Source of the DNA: an uncultured Streptococcus sp.
GTDB lineage: Bacteria > Bacillota > Bacilli > Lactobacillales > Streptococcaceae
Assembly (NCBI GenBank): GCA_900755085.1
Contig: CAAEFF010000152.1
Span: forward strand, 1-6,408
Length of the DNA stretch: 6,408 nt
Direction of reading: 5' to 3'
In this document: one piece after another, positions 1 to 5,432 of the stretch
How the letters are laid out: every line of letters begins with the position of its first letter
Numbering within the stretch: position 1 is the stretch's first letter
Position numbers and translations under genes: made by a program
The notes under the pieces: generated by a model
Seen by the model: the letters and a program-made list of their open reading frames with translations, nothing else
What the model was told of the DNA's origin: nothing
Database searches by the model: none

Positions 1-81
1 CCAGATGTTGACGGAGCTCTTGTTGGTGGTGCATCACTTGATCCAGAAAGCTTCTTGGCATTGCTTGACTTCGCTAAATAA
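1..81 (+). CDS. tpiA: Triosephosphate isomerase, C-terminal fragment (gene enters from the left edge)
   Basis: The first 26 codons in frame 1, ending in TAA at 79-81, encode the C-terminus of triosephosphate isomerase, the cytosolic glycolytic enzyme that interconverts dihydroxyacetone phosphate and glyceraldehyde 3-phosphate. The diagnostic stretch is DGALVGGASLDP followed by SFLALLDFAK. In this family the two adjacent glycines of LVGGASL hold the substrate phosphate near the end of the barrel. The catalytic lysine, histidine and glutamate lie upstream of the window and cannot be checked. The gene ends normally and is followed 10 bases later by an intrinsic terminator, so it does not run into the convergent murN gene. 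The identification rests on a short but highly conserved tail. Confidence 0.93.
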   Translation, partial: PDVDGALVGGASLDPESFLALLDFAK

Positions 82-90
82 TGATCTATA

Positions 91-117
91 AGAGTCGAGG
101 AAAACCTCGACTTTTTT
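91..117 (+). terminator. Rho-independent terminator of tpiA
   Basis: Bases 93-100 (AGTCGAGG) pair perfectly with 105-112 (CCTCGACT) around an AAAA loop. The stem can be extended through adjacent A-T and G-T pairs and is followed by six T's (112-117). It lies just after the tpiA stop codon in the orientation expected for tpiA. On the minus strand the T-run after the stem is poor, so it looks mainly one-directional. Confidence 0.9.
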
Positions 118-124
118 ATAGTAG

Positions 125-152
125 AAAAGACCAGCTACAAAGCTGGTCTTTT
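125..152 (-). terminator. Rho-independent terminator of the murMN operon (possibly bidirectional)
   Basis: A 12-bp perfect inverted repeat, 125-136 (AAAAGACCAGCT) and 141-152 (AGCTGGTCTTTT), flanks a 4-base loop. On the minus strand the stem ends in TCTTTT and begins 4 bases beyond the murN stop, as expected for an operon terminator. Because the arms start with A's and end with T's, it could also stop tpiA read-through on the plus strand. Confidence 0.87.
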
Positions 153-155
153 GAG

Positions 156-1391
156 TTAGGAACGTCCTAATAGTCGTTTTATAAGTGAGATGAGCTTGTG
201 TTTTAAAGGATGTGGATAATAACGGAAGGTTCCCATCTTACGAACGATGTAGCCATTGAAGTTCTGTTTGAAACGAAGCACACCATCTGAACCGTCAAAG
301 ATTCCTTGAATGCCTAAGAAGTTGTATCTTGGGATACCACGTTTGATGGTTTCAAGCATCATATATTCCTGGAGAACAGCAGGAGCATAGAATTTATTAA
401 ATTCTGTATAAGAGCCACTGAATAAATAGGTGGATTCTTGTGGCATATAGACGAAGAGGCTACCTGCAAGAATGACGTCTTGGTCTCCATATTTTTCAAT
501 ATATTCTTTTGCTTCCTTCTTTCTCACTTCAAAGGTATCAAACTGGCTAGAGAATTCACGAAGTTGATTTTGTTTTTTCTCTGAATTGGGGTTGACTTCT
601 AGATCCTTCTGTAATTTCTCAATCTTCTGAGCTAGTTTTCCTTGGTCTTTTTCAAGATTCGTGTAGTAATGGTGGAAGTTCAGTGTTGCAATCATGAAAT
701 CCGCTTTGTCACCAAAACTATCATAGAAGGTTTGGTAATAATCTAAGGTCTTATCTTGATAGTCTCGACGGTCACTGGTAGAAGAAGTAATATCCTTAAA
801 GAGTTGTAGTTCATCCCGGTTTAATCGTTTCAGTTCAATACCGAAAGATTTCGCTTTCTTGACAAGTGGCTTTCCTTTTTTACTGAAGCTCTGGAGAAGA
901 TTTTTTTCGGTGATGTCCTCCATATCTTTCACATAGTGCCAATCACCTTCTCCTCCTGGATAACCTGTTGTTAAACCATCATGCTGATAGCCCAAGTTTT
1001 TAAAGGTATCCATAAAATGGGTTTGTTCTTCACTGGTTGGATTGCCGTCACTGTCAAAGGTTTGATAGGTATCATAGGGCTTAATAACGAGTTCAATAGC
1101 TCCATTCTCTTTCGCAAAGTCTTTTAAAGCCGCATAGAAGGGCTCTAGCATAGCCTCTTCTTGGTAAAGGGGGCCAGAATTGATTTCCATATGGAGACCA
1201 CCTGTCATAGGAAGACTGTACAAGATCGCAGCCACTTGGACTTGATCCTCTTGTTTCCAAGCGATAAATTGAACCGTGTTTCCTCGCTTTTCAAGCAGAT
1301 CTGCCATTTCAGAGGACTGGATGAAGGAACGATGGGAGACGGTATTTGCAAATGAGGTAAATTCTTCTTTTGAAATTGTCGTGAGAGTCAT
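156..1391 (-). CDS. murN: MurN-like peptidoglycan branching aminoacyltransferase (FemABX family)
   Basis: This 411-residue protein belongs to the FemABX family of non-ribosomal peptidyltransferases. They move an amino acid from aminoacyl-tRNA to the stem-peptide lysine of lipid II at the inner face of the membrane. In pneumococcus MurN adds the second residue (L-Ala) after MurM. Visible family features are an N-terminal GNAT-like half with MEINSGPLY (residues 68-76), a second half containing FSKKGKPLVKKAK (169-181) and TSSTSDRRDYQ (202-212), a charged helical arm predicted as coiled coil at about 244-301, and a conserved C-terminal part with YLFSGSYTEF (322-331), NFLGIQGIFDG (357-367) and FKQNFNG (374-380). 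No signal peptide or membrane segment is seen. The basic tail suggests contact with tRNA or membrane. The gene starts 5 bases after the murM stop and is last in the operon. Calling it MurN rather than MurM rests on second position in the pair and on remembered similarity; the added amino acid is not predictable from sequence. Confidence 0.88.
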   Translation of the reverse strand: MTLTTISKEEFTSFANTVSHRSFIQSSEMADLLEKRGNTVQFIAWKQEDQVQVAAILYSLPMTGGLHMEINSGPLYQEEAMLEPFYAALKDFAKENGAIELVIKPYDTYQTFDSDGNPTSEEQTHFMDTFKNLGYQHDGLTTGYPGGEGDWHYVKDMEDITEKNLLQSFSKKGKPLVKKAKSFGIELKRLNRDELQLFKDITSSTSDRRDYQDKTLDYYQTFYDSFGDKADFMIATLNFHHYYTNLEKDQGKLAQKIEKLQKDLEVNPNSEKKQNQLREFSSQFDTFEVRKKEAKEYIEKYGDQDVILAGSLFVYMPQESTYLFSGSYTEFNKFYAPAVLQEYMMLETIKRGIPRYNFLGIQGIFDGSDGVLRFKQNFNGYIVRKMGTFRYYPHPLKHKLISLIKRLLGRS

Positions 1392-1396
1392 GTAAC

Positions 1397-2608
1397 TTAT
1401 TTACTCCTTAATTTTTTCCGAATCTTGTAGACTTTGTTTACAAGTGGATAGAGTGGACTGGTTGGGAGGTTGAATTCCCCAACAAATTCTTCAATGACAG
1501 GATTAAATTTAGATTTGAAATGATAGAGACCACCATCGAGTGAATTTTCAATCCCCCCCATATTTTGCCAAGAAGCACCGCGGTCAAAAGCGTGTTGAGC
1601 GGTTTCGTACCAGGTGAGGATGGCAGGTTGGTAACGACGAAATTCTTCATCCATCCCTGCATAAACATTTTCAGATGTCCCACCGAATTCAAGGCTTAAG
1701 GTACCAGATAAAGGAATGATTTGTCTACCTGCTTGGAGATGCTGGTCAAGAAATTGCAGTTCTTCCTCTATACGTTCTTTTTCTTTCTGGTTATTCTCTA
1801 TCTTACCAGGCTTGGTTTTTTCTGTGAATTTTTCAGCTTCAGCCTGATTTTTCTCAAGATCCTGCACTAGTGAAGTTTTTCTTGCTTCTAGATCCAGAGT
1901 GGACAAGGTAATGTAGGATTGCCCTTGATAGGTTGTGAGTAGTTTTTCATAGTAGTCTCTTCCACGAAGGTGGATACTTTTACGCGCTTCTGTTTTTTTC
2001 ATGAGAGATGCAAAATCATCTAGTAATTCTGTCCCGCCAAATTGCACCTGAATCCCTTTGTTTCGGGCAGTTCGGATGGCTTGTCGAGTAGATTTTGAAA
2101 GATTTTGTTCAGTGAAAAACTCTTTGTGAATATTGGCTTGAAAGCGCGGTTGGATATTTTCAGCCATATCCTTTGTAGGGCCAGTCCATTCAACACCTTG
2201 TTTTGTCAATGCAGTAATGACGGCTTCTACATCGCTAGCTTCTGTTTTTTCTTGGCCAATCATTTGGTTACTTAGAAAAAGACTGGGATCAAATTTTACA
2301 AACAAGGCTTTGTGCTGCTTGGCTATTTTTTTAAGGGACTGGATCACATATGAAACCAGCTCCTTGTTTTGGTAGTCCATGATGGGACCACGAGGAATGT
2401 AAAGCATGGAAAAGCCAAGTGGCAAGGGTTGAATCAAGATGCTTGCAACAGCAACTAATTGGTCTTCTTGGTAAAAACCAACCCGTTCATTTCCCCAGTT
2501 ATCTTTAATTTTTGCCCATGAGCTGCTTTGTAAGAGATTGGTTTGGTCATTCTGAATAACAAAATCATCATGCTCAGTAGCAGAAATTCCTAGCTGGTAA
2601 TGGTACAT
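1397..2608 (-). CDS. murM: MurM-like peptidoglycan branching aminoacyltransferase (FemABX family)
   Basis: This 403-residue FemABX protein probably adds the first branch residue (L-Ser or L-Ala in pneumococcus) from aminoacyl-tRNA to the lysine of lipid II, on the cytoplasmic face of the membrane. Markers are LLQSSSWAKIKDNW (25-38), YIPRGPIMDY (70-79), KFDPSL (105-110), RQAIRTARNKG (175-185), LRGRDYY (214-220), a lysine/glutamate-rich coiled-coil arm at about 240-292, and NMGGIENSLDGGLYHFKSKFNP (349-370, by position). Lys35, Trp38, Phe103, Arg215 and Tyr219 fall at the numbers I recall from modelling of the lipid II site in pneumococcal MurM, which favours MurM over MurN. The C-terminus is strongly basic (KVYKIRKKLRSK). 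In S. pneumoniae MurM activity is needed for high penicillin resistance and mosaic alleles change it; mosaicism cannot be judged from one sequence. It begins 3 bases after the HAD gene stop with no good Shine-Dalgarno, suggesting translational coupling. Confidence 0.92.
   Translation of the reverse strand: MYHYQLGISATEHDDFVIQNDQTNLLQSSSWAKIKDNWGNERVGFYQEDQLVAVASILIQPLPLGFSMLYIPRGPIMDYQNKELVSYVIQSLKKIAKQHKALFVKFDPSLFLSNQMIGQEKTEASDVEAVITALTKQGVEWTGPTKDMAENIQPRFQANIHKEFFTEQNLSKSTRQAIRTARNKGIQVQFGGTELLDDFASLMKKTEARKSIHLRGRDYYEKLLTTYQGQSYITLSTLDLEARKTSLVQDLEKNQAEAEKFTEKTKPGKIENNQKEKERIEEELQFLDQHLQAGRQIIPLSGTLSLEFGGTSENVYAGMDEEFRRYQPAILTWYETAQHAFDRGASWQNMGGIENSLDGGLYHFKSKFNPVIEEFVGEFNLPTSPLYPLVNKVYKIRKKLRSK
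1404..1409 (-). promoter_or_regulatory. Ribosome binding site of murN, inside the end of murM, with long spacing
   Basis: AAGGAG on the minus strand lies in the last codons of murM, 12 bases before the murN ATG at 1391. This is longer than the usual 5-9. No nearer in-frame ATG, GTG or TTG exists upstream before a stop codon, so the ATG is kept. The placement means murM ribosomes pass over the site, which would couple murN translation to murM. Confidence 0.7.
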
Positions 2609-2611
2609 TTC

Positions 2612-3418
2612 TTATAATACCCACTTTCTAATGGCGTATGCAACGCCAGATTCATCATTTGATTTGGTGATACTTGTAGCAATTTTTTTGAGAGCTGGAT
2701 TGCCATTCTCCATAACGACGGCATGTCCCACGACTTCTAGCATGGAGCGGTCATTTTCCTCATCTCCGATGGCCATGGTTTCTTCTTGCTGGATTCCAAG
2801 TCGTTGGGCTAGATGAAGAACGGCTGATCCCTTATTGGTTGTTTTCCCTAGAATTTCTAAATAAAAAGGGGCTGATTTGACCATGGTGAAGCGGTCCTTA
2901 AATTCTTTAGGGATTTTTGCAATCGCAGTGTCTAAAATATCTGCTTCATCGATATACATGGCCTTGACAAATTCTTTCTCACGAACTTCTTCAGGAGTCC
3001 GGTAATAAACGGGCATATTGACCAGTTGAGATTCATGAATGGTGTAGCGTCCAATATCTCGATTGCTGGTATAGATGCCGTCTTTAGTAATCGCATGAGA
3101 GTGAATCTGAAGTTTGTTGGCGAGAGACTCGATATCAAGATAATCCTCATAGGTTAAGAGGTCCTTGATGAGTTCTTTTCCAGTAGCGGTTTCTTGAACC
3201 AGACCGCCATTAAAGGTAATGACATAGTCTCCAGGATCCATGAGGTGAAGTTCCTTTAAGAGTTTTGAGACACCTGCAATGGGACGACCTGTTGTGATCA
3301 CAATTTTGACTCCCGCAGTCTTTGCATCTTGAATAGCTTGAAAAACATCTGGTGTGATCTCTTTTTTTGAATTGAGGAGTGTACCATCGATATCGATCGC
3401 AACTAATTTAATGGACAT
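2612..3418 (-). CDS. Cof-type HAD-IIB family phosphatase
   Basis: This 268-residue soluble haloacid dehalogenase-type hydrolase has a C2B cap and probably removes phosphate from a small metabolite such as a sugar phosphate. All four HAD motifs are present. Motif I is DIDGTLL with nucleophile Asp9 and acid/base Asp11, motif II is ITTGRP with Thr43, motif III is Lys196 in NKGSAV, and motif IV is GDEENDRSML with Asp219 and Asp223 for Mg2+. The cap spans roughly residues 80-190. The length is normal for YidA/Cof proteins. The start at 3418 is chosen because AGGAGA (3424-3429) precedes it by 5 bases and the protein then begins MSIKLVAIDIDG, as in the family. An upstream in-frame ATG at 3442 would add eight residues but has no Shine-Dalgarno. 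The gene overlaps the HD gene by 11 bases and is followed 3 bases later by murM. The exact substrate is unknown; these enzymes are often promiscuous. Confidence 0.92.
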   Translation of the reverse strand: MSIKLVAIDIDGTLLNSKKEITPDVFQAIQDAKTAGVKIVITTGRPIAGVSKLLKELHLMDPGDYVITFNGGLVQETATGKELIKDLLTYEDYLDIESLANKLQIHSHAITKDGIYTSNRDIGRYTIHESQLVNMPVYYRTPEEVREKEFVKAMYIDEADILDTAIAKIPKEFKDRFTMVKSAPFYLEILGKTTNKGSAVLHLAQRLGIQQEETMAIGDEENDRSMLEVVGHAVVMENGNPALKKIATSITKSNDESGVAYAIRKWVL

Positions 3419-4718
3419 CCGTCTCTCCTGTAAAATAATCATTGGTGATATAGGAAGTGAATTCCTCTACTTGCTTACTGAAAAGTCCATTAACCTCCAG
3501 CATTTCTTTTGGGAAATAGAAGCGGTTGTCCCCATAGCGAGTTCCTGCTAAAGCAGCGACGAGTGGGGACAACTGAGACAATTCAGCCAGACTCCCATCT
3601 TTTCGAATCATTTCGATCTGGGTCCGCGGTTTTTCAAGCTCTGGTCGGTAAATATCGTAGGGCAGGTCGAAATTTTGATGAATAGCTGTGTAGTAGGTTG
3701 GATTAAAGCCCACTTCATTGATCAGCTCTTTAAGAATTGCTAAGTCTTTCCGTTTATCTTCGGTAAAGAGAATCGATTTAAAGACTTTCCGATTAATATA
3801 GCGCTGAGCAAGATCAGACAAAATGGTATCTGGACTCTCCATCCAGACTTGGAAATAGGTATTCATCACACCGTCATCTAGATTTAGATAGTCTTGAATG
3901 GTTACCTCTTCTTCAAAAAATGGAATTAGGCGAGGTGAAGTCAGTTGAAAATATTCTTTCTGATCTGGATAAATAGTTCTAGCGCGTTTGAGTAGATTTT
4001 GAAGGAGGACTTCCATGGCACGAGTAGCTGGGTGGAAGTAAACCTGCATATACATTTGGTAACGGCTGACCACGTAATCCTCGACAGCGTGCATGCCATT
4101 TTGTTGGAAGGCAATACCGTTTTCGATGGGGCGAATAACGCGCAAAATACGGGTCAAGTCAAATTTCCCATAGGAAGCACCCGTAAAGTAGGCATCTCGT
4201 AGCAAATAATCCATACGGTCCACATCTATTTGACTGGAAATCAACTGTACCACCTGTTTATTGGGATAGGTGTGGTCAATGACACTAGCCACGCGATTTG
4301 GAAAATCCGGTGCCACTTGTATGAGGATTTGATTGACCTCTGTCTCCGGACTGGTGATGATCAGCTGGGTCATTTTTTCATGATCCGTTCCAAATAGTCC
4401 CTCGAAGGTATGGGAATAGGCTCCGTGTCCGATGTCATGGAGGAGGGCAGCTGCCATGGTCAATAAATTTTCATCAGAATTCCATTGATCCGTATACTTT
4501 TCCTCAAAAATAGACAGAATCCGTCTTGAAATTTCATAGGCGCCAAGACAGTGAGAAAAACGACTATGCTCTCCACCGTGGAAGGTAAAACCAGATGTTC
4601 CCAGTTGTTTGATGCGGCGTAGTCGTTGAAATTCTTTACTATTAATCAATTGATAAATGATGGGATGATCCACATGAATGTAATCATGTACGGGATCGCG
4701 AAAGACTTTTTCATTCAT
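3408..4718 (-). CDS. HD-domain dNTP triphosphohydrolase-like protein (YwfO/EF1143 family)
   Basis: This 436-residue soluble protein is the first gene of the leftward operon. It matches the bacterial YwfO/EF1143 family, relatives of dGTPase and SAMHD1. The Enterococcus faecalis member hydrolyses dNTPs to nucleoside and triphosphate and is activated by dGTP. Seen here are the opening FRDPVHDYIHV, RLRRIKQLG (32-40), GGEHSRFSHCLG (48-59), LLHDIGHGAYSHTFE (92-106, by position) and IDVDRMDYLLRDA (164-176). The expected metal ligands His56, His94, Asp95 and Asp167 are all present, with His98 also conserved, so it should be active. The length is typical. No Shine-Dalgarno precedes the ATG. Instead a consensus extended -10 ends 6 bases before it, so the message is probably leaderless. 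The 3' end contains the ribosome site and start of the HAD gene. The substrate is inferred from the family; a broader or different nucleotide specificity is possible. Confidence 0.9.
   Translation of the reverse strand: MNEKVFRDPVHDYIHVDHPIIYQLINSKEFQRLRRIKQLGTSGFTFHGGEHSRFSHCLGAYEISRRILSIFEEKYTDQWNSDENLLTMAAALLHDIGHGAYSHTFEGLFGTDHEKMTQLIITSPETEVNQILIQVAPDFPNRVASVIDHTYPNKQVVQLISSQIDVDRMDYLLRDAYFTGASYGKFDLTRILRVIRPIENGIAFQQNGMHAVEDYVVSRYQMYMQVYFHPATRAMEVLLQNLLKRARTIYPDQKEYFQLTSPRLIPFFEEEVTIQDYLNLDDGVMNTYFQVWMESPDTILSDLAQRYINRKVFKSILFTEDKRKDLAILKELINEVGFNPTYYTAIHQNFDLPYDIYRPELEKPRTQIEMIRKDGSLAELSQLSPLVAALAGTRYGDNRFYFPKEMLEVNGLFSKQVEEFTSYITNDYFTGETDVH
3424..3429 (-). promoter_or_regulatory. Ribosome binding site deciding the HAD phosphatase start
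   Basis: AGGAGA on the minus strand sits 5 bases before the ATG at 3418 and inside the last codons of the HD gene. It supports the 268-residue form over the longer form starting at 3442, which lacks a comparable site. Confidence 0.85.
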
Positions 4719-4754
4719 GGGTCTATTATAGCAAAAAAAAGCCTATTTTGCGAT
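4719..4754 (-). promoter_or_regulatory. Extended -10 promoter of the HD-HAD-murM-murN operon, predicted leaderless
   Basis: On the minus strand TGC-TATAAT (4725-4733) is a perfect extended -10. The hexamer 17 bases upstream (4748-4753, TCGCAA) matches TTGACA at only three positions, which an extended -10 can tolerate. The -10 is followed by AGACCC and then the ATG of the HD gene, so the usual 7-base distance places the start of transcription at or next to the A of the start codon (4718). The spacer contains eight T's in a row (4733-4740 on the complementary strand). No other promoter of similar quality was seen in front of the HAD, murM or murN genes. Confidence 0.75.
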
Positions 4755-4777
4755 CTTGAGACGAATAGAAGCAGTCA

Positions 4778-4800
4778 AAATGAATAAAATTTGATAGAAT
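4778..4800 (+). promoter_or_regulatory. Probable extended -10 promoter of the DUF1934 gene
   Basis: TGA-TAGAAT (4792-4800) is an extended -10 with five of six consensus bases in the hexamer. There is no strong -35; the hexamer 17 bases upstream (4772-4777, CAGTCA) is weak. The predicted transcript start is near 4807, giving an untranslated leader of about 27 bases that includes the ribosome site. It lies back to back with the promoter of the HD operon. Confidence 0.6.
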
Positions 4801-4833
4801 AGGAAAGCAAGGAAAGATGATAAGGAGAGAAAG

Positions 4834-5217
4834 ATGCAGATTCGCATTCAAAATACCATTCGATTTGGAGAAGAAATGGAAATCGTTGATCAGTACTATC
4901 AAGGCGAATGGAAGGAAAAAGCAGGGTTTCAATACCTCTTGTATACCAATGAAGAAGATGAAAAGGTTGCTTTGAAATTTTCCAACGATGAATTGGTCAT
5001 GACACGATTTTCAACTCCTAAATCCATCATGCGCTTTAACAAAAACGAAGATGGTGGAGCGATCATACCGACCCCTATGGGGATTCAGCAATTTTTGATT
5101 ACAACAGACCTCTTTCAATTAGAACTGAGTCGTTTGCAAGTGACTTATCGGTTATTAACACTTGATGGAGAGCAGGAATTTGCCAATTACCAATTGCTAG
5201 TAGAATGGGCAGAATAA
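4834..5217 (+). CDS. DUF1934 (YwiB-like) small beta-rich protein
   Basis: This 127-residue protein resembles the DUF1934 family (B. subtilis YwiB), whose members are small cytosolic proteins with a lipocalin-like beta-barrel fold. Their function is not established. The sequence alternates short hydrophobic and charged stretches, as in beta strands. Recognisable pieces are YYQGEW (22-27), a central LVMTRF strand and RFNKNEDGGAIIPTPMG (53-69, by position), then a C-terminal set of strands ending YQLLVEWAE. There is no signal peptide, membrane segment or obvious catalytic triad. AAGGAG at 4822-4827 lies 6 bases before the ATG, a normal ribosome site. The gene diverges from the HD operon and is 212 bases upstream of the ATPase start, with a separate promoter and terminator-bearing leader between. 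It is therefore probably expressed alone. The family assignment is by remembered pattern and less certain than for the neighbours. Confidence 0.8.
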   Translation: MQIRIQNTIRFGEEMEIVDQYYQGEWKEKAGFQYLLYTNEEDEKVALKFSNDELVMTRFSTPKSIMRFNKNEDGGAIIPTPMGIQQFLITTDLFQLELSRLQVTYRLLTLDGEQEFANYQLLVEWAE

Positions 5218-5244
5218 GCCCTAGGAAATTTGTAAAGATCCTGC

Positions 5245-5272
5245 TTGCTTTATTCCGTAAAAATGGTATAAT
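5245..5272 (+). promoter_or_regulatory. Promoter of the riboswitch-ATPase transcript
   Basis: TGG-TATAAT (5264-5272) is a perfect extended -10. TTGCTT (5245-5250) lies 16 bases before the hexamer as a partial -35. The predicted start of transcription is about 5279, so the message begins almost exactly at the 5' strand of the riboswitch closing helix. Confidence 0.85.
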
Positions 5273-5278
5273 AAAACC

Positions 5279-5365
5279 ACTCAAGGGAGTAGCTGGCGGT
5301 TTTCCGCGATAGTGTCGTCATTACGAAATTATTTCCGGCACTATATTAAACGGCGAGACTTGTTT
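5279..5365 (+). promoter_or_regulatory. yybP-ykoY (Mn2+-sensing) riboswitch aptamer
   Basis: The leader contains the yybP-ykoY signature GGGAGTAGC (5285-5293), followed by the helices expected of this class. P1 is CAAG (5282-5285) with CTTG (5359-5362). P2 is GCGG (5296-5299) with CCGC (5304-5307). A 9-bp P3 joins 5309-5317 to 5336-5344 with one G-U pair. Beyond it are the one-sided internal loop UCAUUAC (5318-5324) and a small capping hairpin (5325-5328 with 5332-5335). In characterised members Mn2+ is bound where the first and third loops dock. The element lies directly upstream of a P-type cation ATPase, its known context in streptococci. The P1 3' strand is part of the terminator 5' arm, so ligand binding should prevent termination and turn the gene on. 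Confidence 0.9.
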
Positions 5366-5386
5366 TTTCAAACAGGTCTCTTTTTT
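5355..5386 (+). terminator. Riboswitch expression-platform terminator
   Basis: Bases 5355-5365 (GAGACTTGTTT) pair with 5370-5380 (AAACAGGTCTC) as an 11-bp stem with one G-U pair and a 4-base loop, followed by six T's (5381-5386). The 5' arm contains the P1 3' strand CTTG (5359-5362), so the closed aptamer and the terminator exclude each other. When Mn2+ is low the leader should end here as an RNA of roughly 108 bases. Confidence 0.9.
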
Positions 5387-5414
5387 GTGCAAAAGAGATC
5401 TGGCAGGAAGTTAT

Positions 5415-5432
5415 AAGGAGGAAGTTATTTTG
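5415..5432 (+). promoter_or_regulatory. Strong ribosome binding site deciding a TTG start for the ATPase
   Basis: AAGGAGG (5415-5421) is a near-perfect Shine-Dalgarno, 8 bases before TTG at 5430-5432. No ATG or GTG lies at suitable spacing, and translation from the TTG gives the family-like opening SKEQNKALFYTQSEEE. It is outside the terminator stem, so control appears to be transcriptional. Confidence 0.85.

Noticed and set aside
1438..1692. An 84-codon open frame on the minus strand inside murM, in another frame
   Set aside because: It lies wholly within a well-supported FemABX gene, its translation resembles no family I recognise, and no ribosome site precedes it.
2614..2619. TATTAT on the minus strand just before murM, a possible internal -10 box
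   Set aside because: It is made of the last HAD codons, lacks the TGn extension at correct spacing, and has no -35-like hexamer about 17 bases upstream.
3419..3442. Longer HAD start at 3442, adding eight residues
   Set aside because: No Shine-Dalgarno precedes it. The start at 3418 has AGGAGA at good spacing and gives the family-typical N-terminus.
3999..4202. A 67-codon plus-strand open frame antisense to the HD gene
   Set aside because: It is covered by a conserved coding frame on the other strand and its translation shows no recognisable family.
4756..4761. TTGAGA as the -35 of the DUF1934 promoter
   Set aside because: It matches TTGACA at five of six positions but is 33 bases from the -10 at 4795, too far for one promoter.
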